From Neoscytalidium dimidiatum (taxonomy: Eukaryota; Ascomycota; Dothideomycetes; Botryosphaeriales; Botryosphaeriaceae): a stretch of 64,000 nt of DNA. Location of the stretch: contig CM074700.1 of NCBI GenBank assembly GCA_037367355.1, positions 310,001 to 374,000 of the forward strand, read 5' to 3'. Below are positions 9,211-20,520 of this stretch, piece by piece. The translations under genes and the position numbers were made by a program. The first letter of the stretch is position 1. The number at the start of each line of letters is the position of its first letter. The notes below the pieces were generated by a model, which worked only from the letters and a program-made list of their open reading frames with translations, was not told where the DNA came from and did not search any database.

Positions 9211-10706
9211 ATGGATACCGGAAAAGAAATCATAGCCAAAGTATCTCTGCCGTATGTCAGCCTGCCACATCTGACATGTGCGAGCCAAGTCGCTACGATG
9301 GATTTTGAGTGTGACTGTAAGAATACCGGCCTGTGATATTTCTGACCGTGTCTCAGGCCCGGTCTGTTCTGAACATGCCCGCACTGAAAGTCCTTGCATG
9401 GAACTCCGGACTCAGGGAAAACTCTGTCGGCGCAGAGTTTATCCTCATGGATAAGCTTCCAGGTATCAGTCTTGATGAAATTTGGGAGAATATCGATACG
9501 GCCAAGGTACATAAGTTCTGTGGAGCCTCGCAGAACTGCAGAACAACATGCTATCAAGAACTTTTAAGAGCGTAGGGGCCGTCTACTAAGCTGATGACTT
9601 AGACGCTGCGTCCGCTATGCTCTTAGCATATACTGACGAACAGGGGCAAGACGTATATGATCCGCGCTTCGTGATCGGACCGGTGATAGACCACAGCTGG
9701 ATGTTGAAGGGACGGTGTAAAGTGCAATGTGACCGTGGTCCTTGTGAGTTGGAATCAACTCATAGAGCGCAGGGCAAAACTGTTAACATCTACATAAGGG
9801 GAAATCAGCCCTGTACTACCTCAAAGCTATCGTATATCGGGAAGTAGAGGCCGGCAAAACGGCACTGAAGCTACCTCCTTCCTTTGACATGCTCCGCGGA
9901 CGCGGAACCTACGATCCGACTCTGGCCAAAAAAGCACCGGGATAGTGACACATACCTCCAACTCGTCGAGCACATCATCCCCTCCGATTCATCGCCATTG
10001 GCCTCGTTTCGCTTCTGGAACAGCCAAATCAACTTCGATGCCATATACGTCGACCCGTGCAACCCAACCCAGATCGTCGACCTGACTGGCTGAGGCCACG
10101 CGCAGATAGCGCCGCTCTTCAAGCAGCGCGTCTGGCCGCATTTTTCCGACTGGTCCTCGAATATGGACAACGTCGACGGTGACGACGAAGAAGAGCACCA
10201 GCTAATTGAAGAAGCAGATACGGGCGCCCGCGACTCCGAAGTCCTCGTCAGGAACCATGCCGCATCGAAGAAGCTCCTGCTCCTGCACGAGAAGCGTGAC
10301 GCATTCCATGCGAAGGACTGGCAGGAGTCGCGGGCCGGTACGGTCATCACGGGGGCGGGCCGTCTGTTCGATGGCTCGCAGGCGTACATGGCCTGGGCAA
10401 TGCATGCGCTGCTCAAGAAGTGGCAGGAGCCGATTCCTCACGTGGAGAGGAGGCGATCGACCTTGCCACCACTGAAGCTGACGAGGAAATGCGTGAAGAA
10501 TATTGACAGGGATTGGCGGAGGGACCAGGAGGGCCGTAACTGGATGGGCATGCGGCAGCATCGCTTGCAGAGGCAGACATTTTTTTTTTTAAGGCCAGGA
10601 CGGCCCATGAGGGGTTTAGAAAGCTAAAAAGAGGCTTCGGAAGATTAAGCGCGAGTTAGTGGAGAAGGGCTTGGTTTATGAGGAGCATTGGCCGTTCGAT
10701 GACTAA
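9211..10706 (+). pseudogene. APH (aminoglycoside phosphotransferase-like) family remnant
   Basis: Segments of a fungal APH-fold protein are readable in order across shifting frames: GKEIIAKVSLPY and SQVATMDF (9220-9310), PALKVLAWNSGLRENSVGAE and LMDKLPGISLDEIWE (9375-9500), LAELQNNMLSRTFKSVGAVY (9520-9585), YDPRFVIGP (9655-9685), a linker with LQLVEHIIPSD (9957-9990), NSQINFDAIYVDPCNPTQIV (10020-10080) and the C-terminal EKGLVYEEHWPFDD ending in TAA at 10704-10706. Several frame shifts and stops separate these, including one at a T12 run near 10570. The first part of the kinase-like fold is missing. The catalytic HxDxxxxN motif expected before the NSQINFDAIYV segment is degraded (FRFWNSQINF), so it would be inactive even if expressed. 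Confidence 0.75.
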
Positions 10707-10871
10707 ATGTTATATGAACGCCGAAAAGATGTAAGACGAAGAAACTGGGGATGATTACCAATGGCAAGGCAAATTGGAGAAAGTCGAAGTGCCCAATCAG
10801 TCGTGCGTCCTAATCTAGGAATTTAGTGCCAAAACTATGGTAACACTAAATCAACATGAGCGTACCGAGTC

Positions 10872-10936
10872 GAAGCAGTCGTCCGGACGTGAGTGTTATG
10901 AACGCTGTTCAACACTCACCTCGGGACGACTGCTTC
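10872..10936. terminator. Perfect-frame hairpin between convergent 3' ends
   Basis: Two 26-nt arms (10872-10897 and 10911-10936) are inverted complements with two mismatches, separated by a 13-nt loop. The arms begin GAAGCAGTCGTCC and end GTGAGTGTT. The hairpin lies 68 bp beyond the stop of the PARG gene (-) and 166 bp beyond the end of the APH remnant (+). A bidirectional 3'-end structure is one reading; a small foldback element is another. Confidence 0.5.
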
Positions 10937-11003
10937 AACTGCTCACGGAACTGCCCTGCCGTTGTGATACTTCTAGAGATGAGCCGGTATATCCAGGTGA
11001 GCA

Positions 11004-12392
11004 TTACTCTTCATCCGAAGTGAGGTTCTCTTGCTGCTGAATCTCGTCACCGGAGAGCTCGTACTTGTCTCGCGGGCTATTCTTCATACCCTCTTCCTCC
11101 TCACTATCCTCTTGATTGCTATCACTTTGAGAAGCATCAACACTTTGGCTATGCACGCCCATCAGAATCCCCAGCTCCCTCTTCAACCCCCCCAACACAG
11201 TTCCGAGGCGTGCTTTCAGATCCGGCACTCTGGCTTGCGTTATCTGGACTTCCAGCTCCGCAATCTTCTCTTTCATTTCATCAATCGCAGCCTGCGAGCC
11301 ATCGTCCTCGACCACGCTGTCTTTACGGTCACTCTCAAGCGGTTCATCGTATACAAGCTCGGGCCCAAACATAGCGGCAAAGTGCCTCGCCATACGACCG
11401 TCCTTTATGGCGAACACAATTTCCAGACCAGCCCAACCCTCGCCTCCGGTCAGATTATGGCCGCTCGTTTTGGCCTTCTTCTTGCTCTCCGTGCCAAGCA
11501 GCACCTTCTTCCAGGCGCGAGCGATTTCACCAACTGGGTTTCCATAAGCACCACAGCCCCAGGCGCCGAGGATGACCTTGTCAACTCCCTTCATCTTAAG
11601 TATCCGCATTACTGCTCGCATTTTCCGGAAGACTAAGTCCATCTCCTTGGAGTTGGCGTATCTCTTCTCCTCACCCTCTTCGCCCTCGACGTCCGGAAAC
11701 CTCAGCATTCCAGCTGAGACAACATCGATGAAGAACCGGTCCTTCTTGTCCAGTTCCGATGCCTCATCATCCCAATTCCGGAATACCAGCACATCCGGCG
11801 TGTATACGGCACCGATTTCAGGCAGGCGGTAGAATTCCTCGCGAAGGGATGGGTAGAGGGTAGTCCGCAAGCAAAGCGATTCCTCCTGAGAGGTAGCTCC
11901 ATTGAAGACTCCGCCGCCAGGCCGGAGAGGCGAGGCCATATTGAGGACAGCGACTCTGGTCCGCTTGTTGCCACTGCGGCTCAGTCGGGCGGCAGCCTCC
12001 AGCGTGTCGACAGCCTGCAGTCGAAGCTGCATTGGCGGCTTACCTGGCGCTTCGGACGCAATGGCCCCGTAATTCCCGCCTGTCGCCCCAACAGTGTCAT
12101 GGCTGTCCTCGTCTCGAGCTCGGGTCTTGCCCTTGGCCTTCGATTTGGATTTCGGCTTCGACTTGGCGTCGGGTTCAGGCGCATCAGGTTGAGGCGCGGC
12201 GGGGTGAGACCGAAGTCCAGGTGCGGGCGGGTCGACGATAAGCTCTGCGGCGTCAATGCCTCGGCGAGCGCGCGGGTACGAGTTGAGTAGCGAAGGGACG
12301 GTCTGGTTGATCGTTGCCTTAGCTTTCTTCGCGCGGGCATCGCGTCTGACCGCTTGGGGCGGGACAACAATGGTCGGCTCAGTGCGACCCAT
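11004..12392 (-). CDS. Microbial-type PARG domain protein (TIGR02452 family)
   Basis: Single-exon frame of 462 aa. Residues about 115-380 match the microbial-type poly(ADP-ribose) glycohydrolase fold: VAVLNMASPLRPGGGVFNGA followed by QEE, giving the GGG-x7-QEE signature at about residues 159-171, whose glutamates are the catalytic pair in characterised PARGs. Further family segments are EIGAVYTPDVLVFR, FIDVVSAGML and VDKVILGAWGCGAYGNP. The N-terminus is basic and low-complexity (KSKPKSKSKAKGK, a likely nuclear signal). A C-terminal coiled-coil-like stretch (MKEKIAELEVQITQARVPDL) leads to an acidic tail. It would remove ADP-ribose from modified targets, probably in the nucleus. The start ATG (12390-12392) precedes the basic tail and no upstream in-frame ATG is more plausible. 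Confidence 0.85.
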   Translation of the reverse strand: MGRTEPTIVVPPQAVRRDARAKKAKATINQTVPSLLNSYPRARRGIDAAELIVDPPAPGLRSHPAAPQPDAPEPDAKSKPKSKSKAKGKTRARDEDSHDTVGATGGNYGAIASEAPGKPPMQLRLQAVDTLEAAARLSRSGNKRTRVAVLNMASPLRPGGGVFNGATSQEESLCLRTTLYPSLREEFYRLPEIGAVYTPDVLVFRNWDDEASELDKKDRFFIDVVSAGMLRFPDVEGEEGEEKRYANSKEMDLVFRKMRAVMRILKMKGVDKVILGAWGCGAYGNPVGEIARAWKKVLLGTESKKKAKTSGHNLTGGEGWAGLEIVFAIKDGRMARHFAAMFGPELVYDEPLESDRKDSVVEDDGSQAAIDEMKEKIAELEVQITQARVPDLKARLGTVLGGLKRELGILMGVHSQSVDASQSDSNQEDSEEEEGMKNSPRDKYELSGDEIQQQENLTSDEE

Positions 12393-13867
12393 GGTGACGG
12401 TCGAGGCTCGTAAGTTTCGACAAGAGTGGGAGATGTTGAAGCTCTTATGAGGTGCGCGGCGACGAGGTGAACAGGGTGCTCAAGTAGCGTCCATAAGCAC
12501 CTTGGTGGATGGCGGAGGCGCCATGGCGACTGCGGCGGCGGGGAAGTAGGGTCCAGTGACGATGAAATTACTCATCGCCCGAGTGAGTGAGGAATTGGCC
12601 CAGCTCAGAGCTCAGTGAGGGACGAGAGAGGTAGATGACAAGCACACGCCCTCCCGAAGAGGGGCGAGGCGCCACAGCGGGGAGCGGAGGATATTCCGGC
12701 GCGGGCTGGGCTGTGTCATGCATCGTGGGCAGGCGCGCAGCCCACAGTATTATTGGCAGCGGACTAGACGGCTGCCTGTCGGTCGACGGCGCCAGAACAG
12801 GCAACGTTTAAGTTCAGAGCGGCCAGAAACGCGCATCTCACGGCCGGTCCAGGAAGGCAGTTCAGCGGAGACAGGGCAAGAAGTTCCGCGCCAGGTCTAG
12901 ACTCCGGCGTGTAAGGCCCAACGTCGTCCGTAGGTATAACGACCTTACCTCTTCCCAGAGAGATTTGCCCTTTTCCCGGGCTCTTGTCCTCCTCTTTCCG
13001 CTCGCTTGCCCGTCCTCTGTCCGCTCTTGAGCACCGGCTCGACATGTGCGATGACGACTCCGCCCGGGATGCCGTATGCAGGGCTGAAAAATCGCCTACC
13101 ACGAACCACGGCCACGGGACTTCTATGATGTGCAATCCCATGTGCCTGCCCTGAAGCAGCCGCCGGCGAAGGGGGGAGGAGCTCGACCACTATCAGAGGC
13201 CTGCGGCGTCGCTGGTCCCGGCAAAGCAGCCAGCAGCCAGCAGCCAGCAGCCAGCAGCCAGCAGCCAGCACCCAGCATCCGGCATCCAGTGTCCGCCAGC
13301 CAGCGCCCAGCATGCCGCAACTCGCTGCCTCAGGCGCGCCACACCCCGACCTGGCGGGCATGGCTCAGCGCGCCGCCGCCCTTCCCGCTTCCACGCTCGC
13401 AAGCTCCCGCGGTGGCTGCTCGACCTGCCGCTCTGCCCCTGCGGCGCACATCAGCTTCAGGCGTCTGGGGCTCGCGCTGGCTTTGTGCCTGTCTCACCCG
13501 GGCAGTGACGCTACTGCAGGATGACGGACGGCTCTGGCGCTGAAGGGGCAGCATCGACCGATTCAGCATGTTGAGCGCAGGCCTGGCGCCGCATTTGTCG
13601 CGGCTTCATCTGACAGGGGCCGCACGCGTCTTCCCGCGCTCGTTAACGGTTTTCCAGGCTGCCGGCTGACGTCAAGCGGGTTGGACGTCGCAAATTCACT
13701 TTTCGAGGTTCGGGCGAATTGTTTCCACGTCCGATCAACAGATAAATGATCAGCGTCAGGCACCGCCCAAAAGGCGGCCGTCGTCGAGCCCAGGACGACA
13801 ACCACCGACATGCGCCGCTCGTAACCTGCCCGACCCGACACGGCTCCCGCAGAGCTGTACCGCCTGA
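12393..13867. promoter_or_regulatory. Divergent intergenic region, PARG gene and histidine kinase
   Basis: About 1.5 kb separates the starts of two divergently transcribed genes and must hold both promoters. It is GC-rich and contains a heptanucleotide repeat (13226-13275). Frames seen on both strands here are Cys/Trp/Leu- or Ser/Gln-rich products of that repeat and are not genes. Confidence 0.45.
13226..13275. repeat. Heptanucleotide repeat (CAGCAGC)n
   Basis: About six to seven head-to-tail copies of a 7-bp unit, followed by degenerate copies (CCAGCACCCAGCATCC) to about 13315. Confidence 0.85.
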
Positions 13868-16800
13868 ATGACCGGCGCCGCCAGCACCCACGAGCTCCGC
13901 AAGTGCGTCCTCCCGCCGCCCTGCCTGCCACCGCCCTGCCCTCGCCTCCAGCCCAGCGCTGACCTAACGCCCACAGATATTCGGAAAACGGACAGCTCCC
14001 GCTCGCGCCCGCCGCATGTGAGCACTACCTGGGCTGGGACCCCCAACTCCAACACCAGTCGCCGCTATGCGCCGCCCTGACGGCCTTCACCGAGCTTGTC
14101 GTTGCGCGCCTTGGTACGCTGTCCTCGCTCCGCAAACTTTGGCGCCCGCCTGACCGCCACTGCAGGAGTCTTCGCCGCCTTCGCGAGCCTGACCGACGGC
14201 CGCACCCAGCGCGTGCTGGCCGGCTCTTGGGGACAGACAGACGACCGACGTCCGCAAGACGACGCGCTGCCCTCCTGGTTGCAGCCCTGTGACCCCGATC
14301 AGCCCGCCTGGCTGTCGCTCGCCCGCCGCGCCCTCGGCCTCGACGACCTCCTCCCACGCGATCGCGCGTTTCCGCATGGCGGCATCGCCATCCAGCTCGA
14401 TCGGGATCCGCCCGCAGCCAACCTCAGCTGCGTTGTGCGCCCGCCGCACGCCAAATACTATGCCGCCGCACCGATCCGGACACGGCACGGCATCTGCATC
14501 GGGACGCTGTTCGTACTCGACCGGGCCACTCGCTTCGACTCGCTCGATGACGATCTGTCCTTCCTATCCTCCATCGCCGCCAAGTGCATGACCCAGCTCG
14601 AAACAGCCCGGGAAAGCTACTTGAAGAGTCGTATCACGAGGATCAGTGATGGCATATGCTCCTTCATCCATTCCGGCGCCAACTCCTCCGACGACTCCTC
14701 CAACGCCGCCGCCACGTCAAACAGCAATGCCACAGCCTCGCCGGATCCGGCTTCTTGCCTAAGACAATCGGACGGGCCGGCGGGCGAAACACAGCCATCT
14801 AGAACGGATGCTAGTGATGGTTCAACGGGCGGTTCTGGGAGGACAACGTACAAGGAAGCCTTTGCTCGCGCAGCCTTACATCTGAGAAACGCATTGGATG
14901 TCGATGGCGTCTTGTTTGTTGATGGCTTGATCGGCTTCCACAGTGCCCTGACGCCAATGGCGAAACGTGAGCAGGAACTCGAGGACGAGTTGAACCACAA
15001 GACAGGACGAAAGGATCCATCCCAAAACGACAGCCAATTGACGCCAACATCGGAGACCGCTGGTGTGCCGTCCCCGGATGAGTCGAAGTCTTCCGAAGAT
15101 GATTCTGGGCCTGCGGAAAGGACGTTCTCTAGTGCGGATTTTCAAAAATCTACCCTGGTAAGACGCCCGGGTGAAGTCCTTGCTATCTCTGTGCAGGGTC
15201 TAAACTCCAGACCTCGTCTGAAAAACCTGGCGCTTGATGCGCCTGATGACGACTATATTGATGAACGTTTCCTGCGGCGGTTCCTTGCGAGGTATCCTTC
15301 CGGTAAGGTGTGGTATTTCGATGAGGACGGCGCTCCGTATACGTTTTCTGATGGCGAGACCCTTGTGTCGGATGACCCGAGAGGAGAAGCGAAGCAACTC
15401 TCTGCTGTCTTTCCAGGCATCCGACAGTTGATATTTGCACCTTTGACGGATCCGGTGACGCTAAAACGTTTAGCTGGATGTTACGCATGGACCAACCGTG
15501 TCTACCCTGTCTTCACCGAGGCTGCTGACCTTGGGCCCTTCAGAGGCTTTCTCCATTCAGTTGAGGCTGAGGTGTCCAGGATTGATACCGTAGCAGCAAT
15601 CAAGCAGCAGGAGTCATTCGTTTCGTCCGTCAGTCACGAGTTACGTACACCATTGCATGGCATTCTCGGTGCTGTTGAATTTCTTGGGGAAACGAAGCTT
15701 GACAGCTTCCAACAGGGCTTGGCTGAGAGCATTCGCTCGTGTGGTTCGACCTTGCATGACACGCTTAGTAGTGTGCTCTCATACTCGAAAATTAACCAGT
15801 TTGAGCGGCGGCGGCATAAATCGAAGCACAAGATTCCCGAATCGCCCTGGGCTCTCGAAAATAAAGATTCTCTAGAGGAGCCAGAGCATGATCTTCATGG
15901 TTTGCTCACATCTGCCAATATTGCTACCCTCTGCGAAGAGGTTGTTGAGGTTACTGCTGGTGGGCATACGTTTAACAAGCCAACCGCAACTGACGATCTT
16001 ACCATCACCCTCGACGTCAAGTTCCAAGACAACTGGAACTTTTTGACAGAACCCGGTGCTCTCCGCCGTATCATGACCAATATCCTTGGTAATGCTTTGA
16101 AATATACGGAGACAGGGTTTGTAAAAGTCGGCCTGGACATTGAGGACATCGCCAGCGAGCCTCTCTCTGCAAGCAAATCAAATCCCACCCTCAAGTTGAT
16201 CAAGTTTTCCGTGGCCGACTCAGGCAAGGGTATGTCGAAAGAATTCCTTGAGAAACACTTGAGCGTACCATTCACCCAAGAGGACACGATGGCTTCGCAA
16301 GGCGTGGGTCTAGGGATGTCTATTGTCAAGAGTCTCGTGGCAATGCTTGGTGGCAAAATCCAAGTCAAGAGTCAACTGGGTAAAGGCAGCACGTTCACTG
16401 TCAGCATTCCAATGGCTGCGGGAGATCCAAAGATACCCTCCCCAGCAACTGTTGCTCTTGAGAAGGCGGTGCCTGAACTACGGCAAAGAAACCTCAACGT
16501 TGCCATCCGCGGCTTTCCTCCAACTCTTCAAGAGTCATTCCGAGACTACTTACAAAATTGGTTCAACTGTAATATTCTTGCTTCTGATGACAATATTCAA
16601 CCCGACGTCCTTGTCATTGATCAGGCCGACCGGACTATCTCTAACGATACCCGCACCCGGTATCAAGCAAATAGTCTTGCTCTCCTTAATGTCTCCATAT
16701 CCCCTTCCCTACGTCGCCGCTCTGATAGTCTTGATTGGGGCTTCCGGATCCGCCAGACGATATCACGCCCCATCGGACCCCACAAATTGTCAAAGGCCCT

Positions 16801-17854
16801 GCTTGCCTGCGCAGACAGCCTTGCAGAAGACATCGATCATGACCCTTCACGACCGGTCACACAGCGACTCGACACGAGCGCACCATCGAATCGCATGGAG
16901 GTTGATCCTACAATATCTCCTCGCAGTAAAGCGCTTGCCCGTGCTGCCGACCCTATCCAGTCACTTGAAGACCTTCCATCACCAACGAAACGAGCACGAC
17001 ACTTTCCTCCTGATGCATCACCTCCACGAGACATTCAAACACATCCATTCAGAGCACCATCCCCGTTTCAACACAAGCCTCATGATTCACACCAGTCACC
17101 CATCTCTCCGACAGCACCTGCAGCAGCTTTAGCTCTCGAACAGTCACTTCGCTCTCTAGGATCGCCGACCCAATCCGAACGCACGCCTCGCCTATTGCTC
17201 GTCGAGGATAATGCTGTCAACCTCAAACTGCTTCAGACGTTTATGCTGAAGAAGGGAATCACCGACGCTGCGACCGCAGAGAATGGCAAGGTTGCGGTGG
17301 AAGAAGTGGCAAGAGTAGCGGAAGCAGGTGGGGGCTTCGACATCATCTTTATGGGTAGGATATCGTCCCACATCCCACGACAGCAAATCTTCAATTGTTT
17401 CGACACTAACAGCACACCAATAGACATCTCCATGCCCATAATGGACGGTTTCGAGGCCACCCGCGCCATTCGTGCCATCGAACGTCGTCAGCGCTTCAGC
17501 ACAAGCACCACAGCCACTAACGCCCCCGTTCCCCACGCTCACCACCCGCCTCAACTCACTTCGTCGAACACCGAATCCGACTCGGAATCCACCACTACCC
17601 CATACACGCCCCAGGACCAGCAGCGCTCGAGCCAAGCTTTCGTCGTCGCCCTCACCGGGCTCGCGTCTAGGAGAGATGAGGATAAGGCGTATAGAGCAGG
17701 GGTCGATCTGGTGATCACGAAGCCGGTGAAGTTTGGGAAGTTGACGGAATTATTCGAGAAGTGGGAGAAAGGGGAATTGCGGGGCGGTGGGGGTGAAGGA
17801 CTGGTAGATGATTTGGTCGACGAGGAGAGTGAGAGTGGGATGGGGGTTGATTGA
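13868..17854 (+). CDS. Hybrid sensor histidine kinase (GAF-HisKA-HATPase-REC)
   Basis: Four exons (13868-13902, 13977-14113, 14166-17354, 17424-17854) give 1,263 aa. The tiny first exon (MTGAASTHELR) is joined in frame to YSENGQLPLAPAACEHYLGW and then, after a second 52-nt intron, to VFAAFASLTDGRTQ. This restores the usual N-terminal GAF region of fungal hybrid kinases, so the ATG-like start inside intron 2 is rejected. Residues about 535-600 are the HisKA domain with phospho-accepting His548 in SVSHELRTPLHG. The HATPase follows (N-box NILGNALKYTETG, G1 VADSGKGMS, G2 GVGLGMSIVKSL). The receiver has acidic LLVEDN, Asp1121 in MDISMPIMDG and Lys1220 in ITKPVK. Phosphate would pass from His to the receiver and on to an HPt protein. 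The third intron (69 nt) splits the codon of Asp1121. The Ser/Pro-rich linker before the receiver is poorly conserved. Confidence 0.92.
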
Positions 17855-19061
17855 TCAATTTGGATGGATGAATGAGTCGTTTGGCAGCGAGAGAGAAGAC
17901 TAGGGTGGATGGATTGGGGAGAGGAGAGAGGACGTGATTCATCACTGGCTGTGTACTATCTGGAGGATCTGATCTGATCTTGTGTGTTTTCTCTTCTTTT
18001 TGTTTTCTCTTTTCTCCTCACTCGGGCATCCTCGAATTGGCAAATGGAAGGAATTCTCTTTTACTCTTTTTTTCTTTTGGGTTTTCTCGCTGCTGTTGGA
18101 AACGCAGAGCGAATGTCGGAAGACTAGCCTCGCTCTCTTTCTTCCTCGTTTTCTCTTCTTTTTTTTTTTTTTTTTCAATTGTTGCGCATAAGGATGAAGA
18201 TACGGCAAATGACAAACGACAAATGATACCATGAGAAGCGAGCGCTTGATGAGGACGATCTTTGTTCTGCTTTTTTTTTTTTTCCTAGTCTTTCGGAAAA
18301 GTGGTCGGGGGGGAAGGAAGCGGTGAGATTGCAGATCCTGTGTGCAGTTGTTGGATCTCGGGTTTGGAAAGCAACAGTGCTTTCAGAGGGCGTTACAAAA
18401 GTTCCGGTGGCCACGTGTGCTGTTTCTTTGCAGAAGCGCATAGGGAAAAAAGCTGCTAGACCGGGTGGATAAGTGGTTTTTTTTTTTTTTTTACGCACCT
18501 CTCTTTCTTGGGTCTTTCGAGCTATGGGCGTCTGTTCCGCTTTACGTGTCTGCGTGATTCGTGGTAATATTTAGTGACAGCTGGCAGATGTATGCAGGTT
18601 TGCGTATGACATTAGTGGCTCAACAATTTTCAGCATCTGTCCTCTTTGCCGCGTAGGTTCAACTGCCATCATTTTGACACCAAACACATGATAAGTTGGA
18701 TGTAGGGGGGTCCAGGGTGTGCGGACTTCACAAGCATTTCGGAATGCAGTCACAGGAGTGACTATATGATTTCTTAAGGTAATGACCATATATAGATTGG
18801 TACATGTTACGGTAAGAGACATGGTGTAGAGGCTAGGAGATTCGGCCGTTATCGTTGATCATTTTATTTCTTTTTTCTGCAATTTTGAACAAGAGAGCTT
18901 GTGCCAAACATGAGAGGAGCATAATCAGAAATAGCCAATGAAAGAGAGACAAGCTTAGAGTGAAGATGATGAATGAGAATCCTTGCCATCTAACAGCAGT
19001 CTGTTCAGGAAGGAGCCTCTTTGAGATCTTTCTGACATATATAACAATCCACGGAGGTAAT
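17855..19061. other. Intergenic with long T tracts
   Basis: No gene is supported. The kinase 3' side carries pyrimidine-rich DNA with long T runs (about 18159-18175, 18271-18283 and 18478-18492). Such runs also occur downstream of the homeobox gene and inside several introns of this window. The rest, to the convergent zinc-finger gene, shows no conserved frame. Confidence 0.5.
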
Positions 19062-19181
19062 TCAGGTAGCTTCATTCATGATGCGGCGGAGGTCGTCGAA
19101 GACTGGGTGGGATTTGAAGTCTGGAAACAGTCGTACAATATCCCTTCTGTATGGGCGGAGGTTCTCGATGGCCTCAAGGAG

Positions 19182-20520
19182 TCACTCATGACTAGTTTTG
19201 TCGTAGCGGCCTCCTCTTTTCGTCGTGTAAAGACAGACGGGGCAAGAGTATTGTAGCCCATCACGAAGACATGGAACATGGACATCCAGTTTTGACAAGT
19301 ATCGAAAGGACCATCTTTCAAAAAGGTGTTCTTGGGATACAACCGCTTGTTTGTGAGCCTTCCCATGCTCAGTGAGAAGGTGTTCGTACACTACGTGCTC
19401 CTGGAAGCCAGCGCTGTCGGCTGCGGGCAGCCCGCAGATCGGGCAGATAACCTCACCCTGGACTCCGTAGCCCTTCTCACGCAGAAGTTCCATATGAGAG
19501 ACACGGTTTTCTTCATCGTGAGCTGACATGAGATGCCCTTTCGGTCCGGCGAGCTGGTGACTGGCCATCCTGCGCTTCTGTCGACATTTCTGAATAGGAC
19601 ACCTTTGCCCTTCGAAGCTGCGGGTTTTCAGCAACTTTCCCATCTGCGCATATTTAACACTGGGCCCCTGTGGATTTTGATGGTATGTGACGTGTAAACG
19701 GAGCAAGTCCAAGGGTAAGGCACCGACTGGGCAACCGGGCACTGGACATGCAGCGAGATCATCATCCGAATGACCTGACAGCAGATGGGCTTTGAGTTTG
19801 TCGTCGCGGTAATACGCACGTTGGCCGCGACGGTTGCAGGTCAGTACCGGACAGTCGAAAGTCTGAGGTGGGGCGTGCTTCTTCATGTGACGCTGGAGGT
19901 CGCCCTTGCGCTTGAAGACAGGTTTGGTCTTGCAGTTGTGGACTGTGCAGTTATAGCCTCCTCCATCTCTAAGTACGTAGCCATCGCGAAGGCGACAGTC
20001 CTCTATGATCCGGACGCCGGAAGATGGTCCATCCTCTTGCGCGGTTGCCAGTGTCGCCGTTCCCGACTCGGAAGTGTGTACATCATTCGTCAATACTCGG
20101 CCCATTGAAATTAGCGACACTGCTGACATGGCTTTACCATCATTAAAATTGGCTAAAAACGTTTCGCAGCTAGTATTCCACTCGATTGCTTGACGTTCAA
20201 GACATTGTGGATTATTAGTTGCCAAGGCTAGAGAGGTAGTCGTGGATGGATCTGGATTCCCGCCTTGGTAGGAGCTGAATTGCTGTGGTGCACCTGGTTG
20301 CTCATCTACCCCAGTGTTCGTGTCGTCCCAGGATCTACGCCCTTCGGTCAGCTGATGTCTTTTTTTTTACTTACTGAAATCCGCAATCATCGAATTCTGT
20401 GAAACGTCCGGGGCACCAGTCGTCAGGCAGCAGCGCACTTTCGCTCTCTGGCACCACGTTGCCGTCCACCTGTGGATTGTCGAGATAGTGATCCCAGTCG
20501 AAGAACTCGTCGTCCATCAT
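19182..20520 (-). CDS. C2H2 zinc-finger family member A, tail cut by TGA
   Basis: Exon 1 is 20375-20520 (48 codons, acidic: MMDDEFFDWDHYL...), intron 20335-20374 (GTAAGT then A9, branch CTGAC, acceptor GTAG), exon 2 20334-19182. The product is 432 aa. Finger 1 (about 176-205) is YNCTVHNC...GDLQRHMKKH and finger 2 (about 208-237) FDCPVLTC...DDKLKAHLLSGH. These are followed by CPVPGC...LHVTYH, CPIQKC...HLMSAH, VICPICGLP...EHVVYEH and YSCPVC. The frame stops at TGA (19182-19184), but beyond it the same frame continues for 39 residues to 19062 with RRDIVRLFPDFKSHPVFDDL, the conserved C-terminus of the other long paralogues. So this copy has lost its tail by one in-frame stop or is read through. 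It is a probable nuclear DNA- or RNA-binding protein; the target is unknown. The start lies in GCCAATCATG. Confidence 0.8.

Noticed and set aside
13123..13402. Overlapping Cys/Leu/Trp-rich and Gln/Ser-rich frames near 13.2 kb
   Set aside because: They are translations of the heptanucleotide repeat in different frames.
14096..14165. Start of the histidine kinase at 14096
   Set aside because: The first codons lie in the intron 14114-14165; splicing from 13868 gives the conserved GAF N-terminus in frame.
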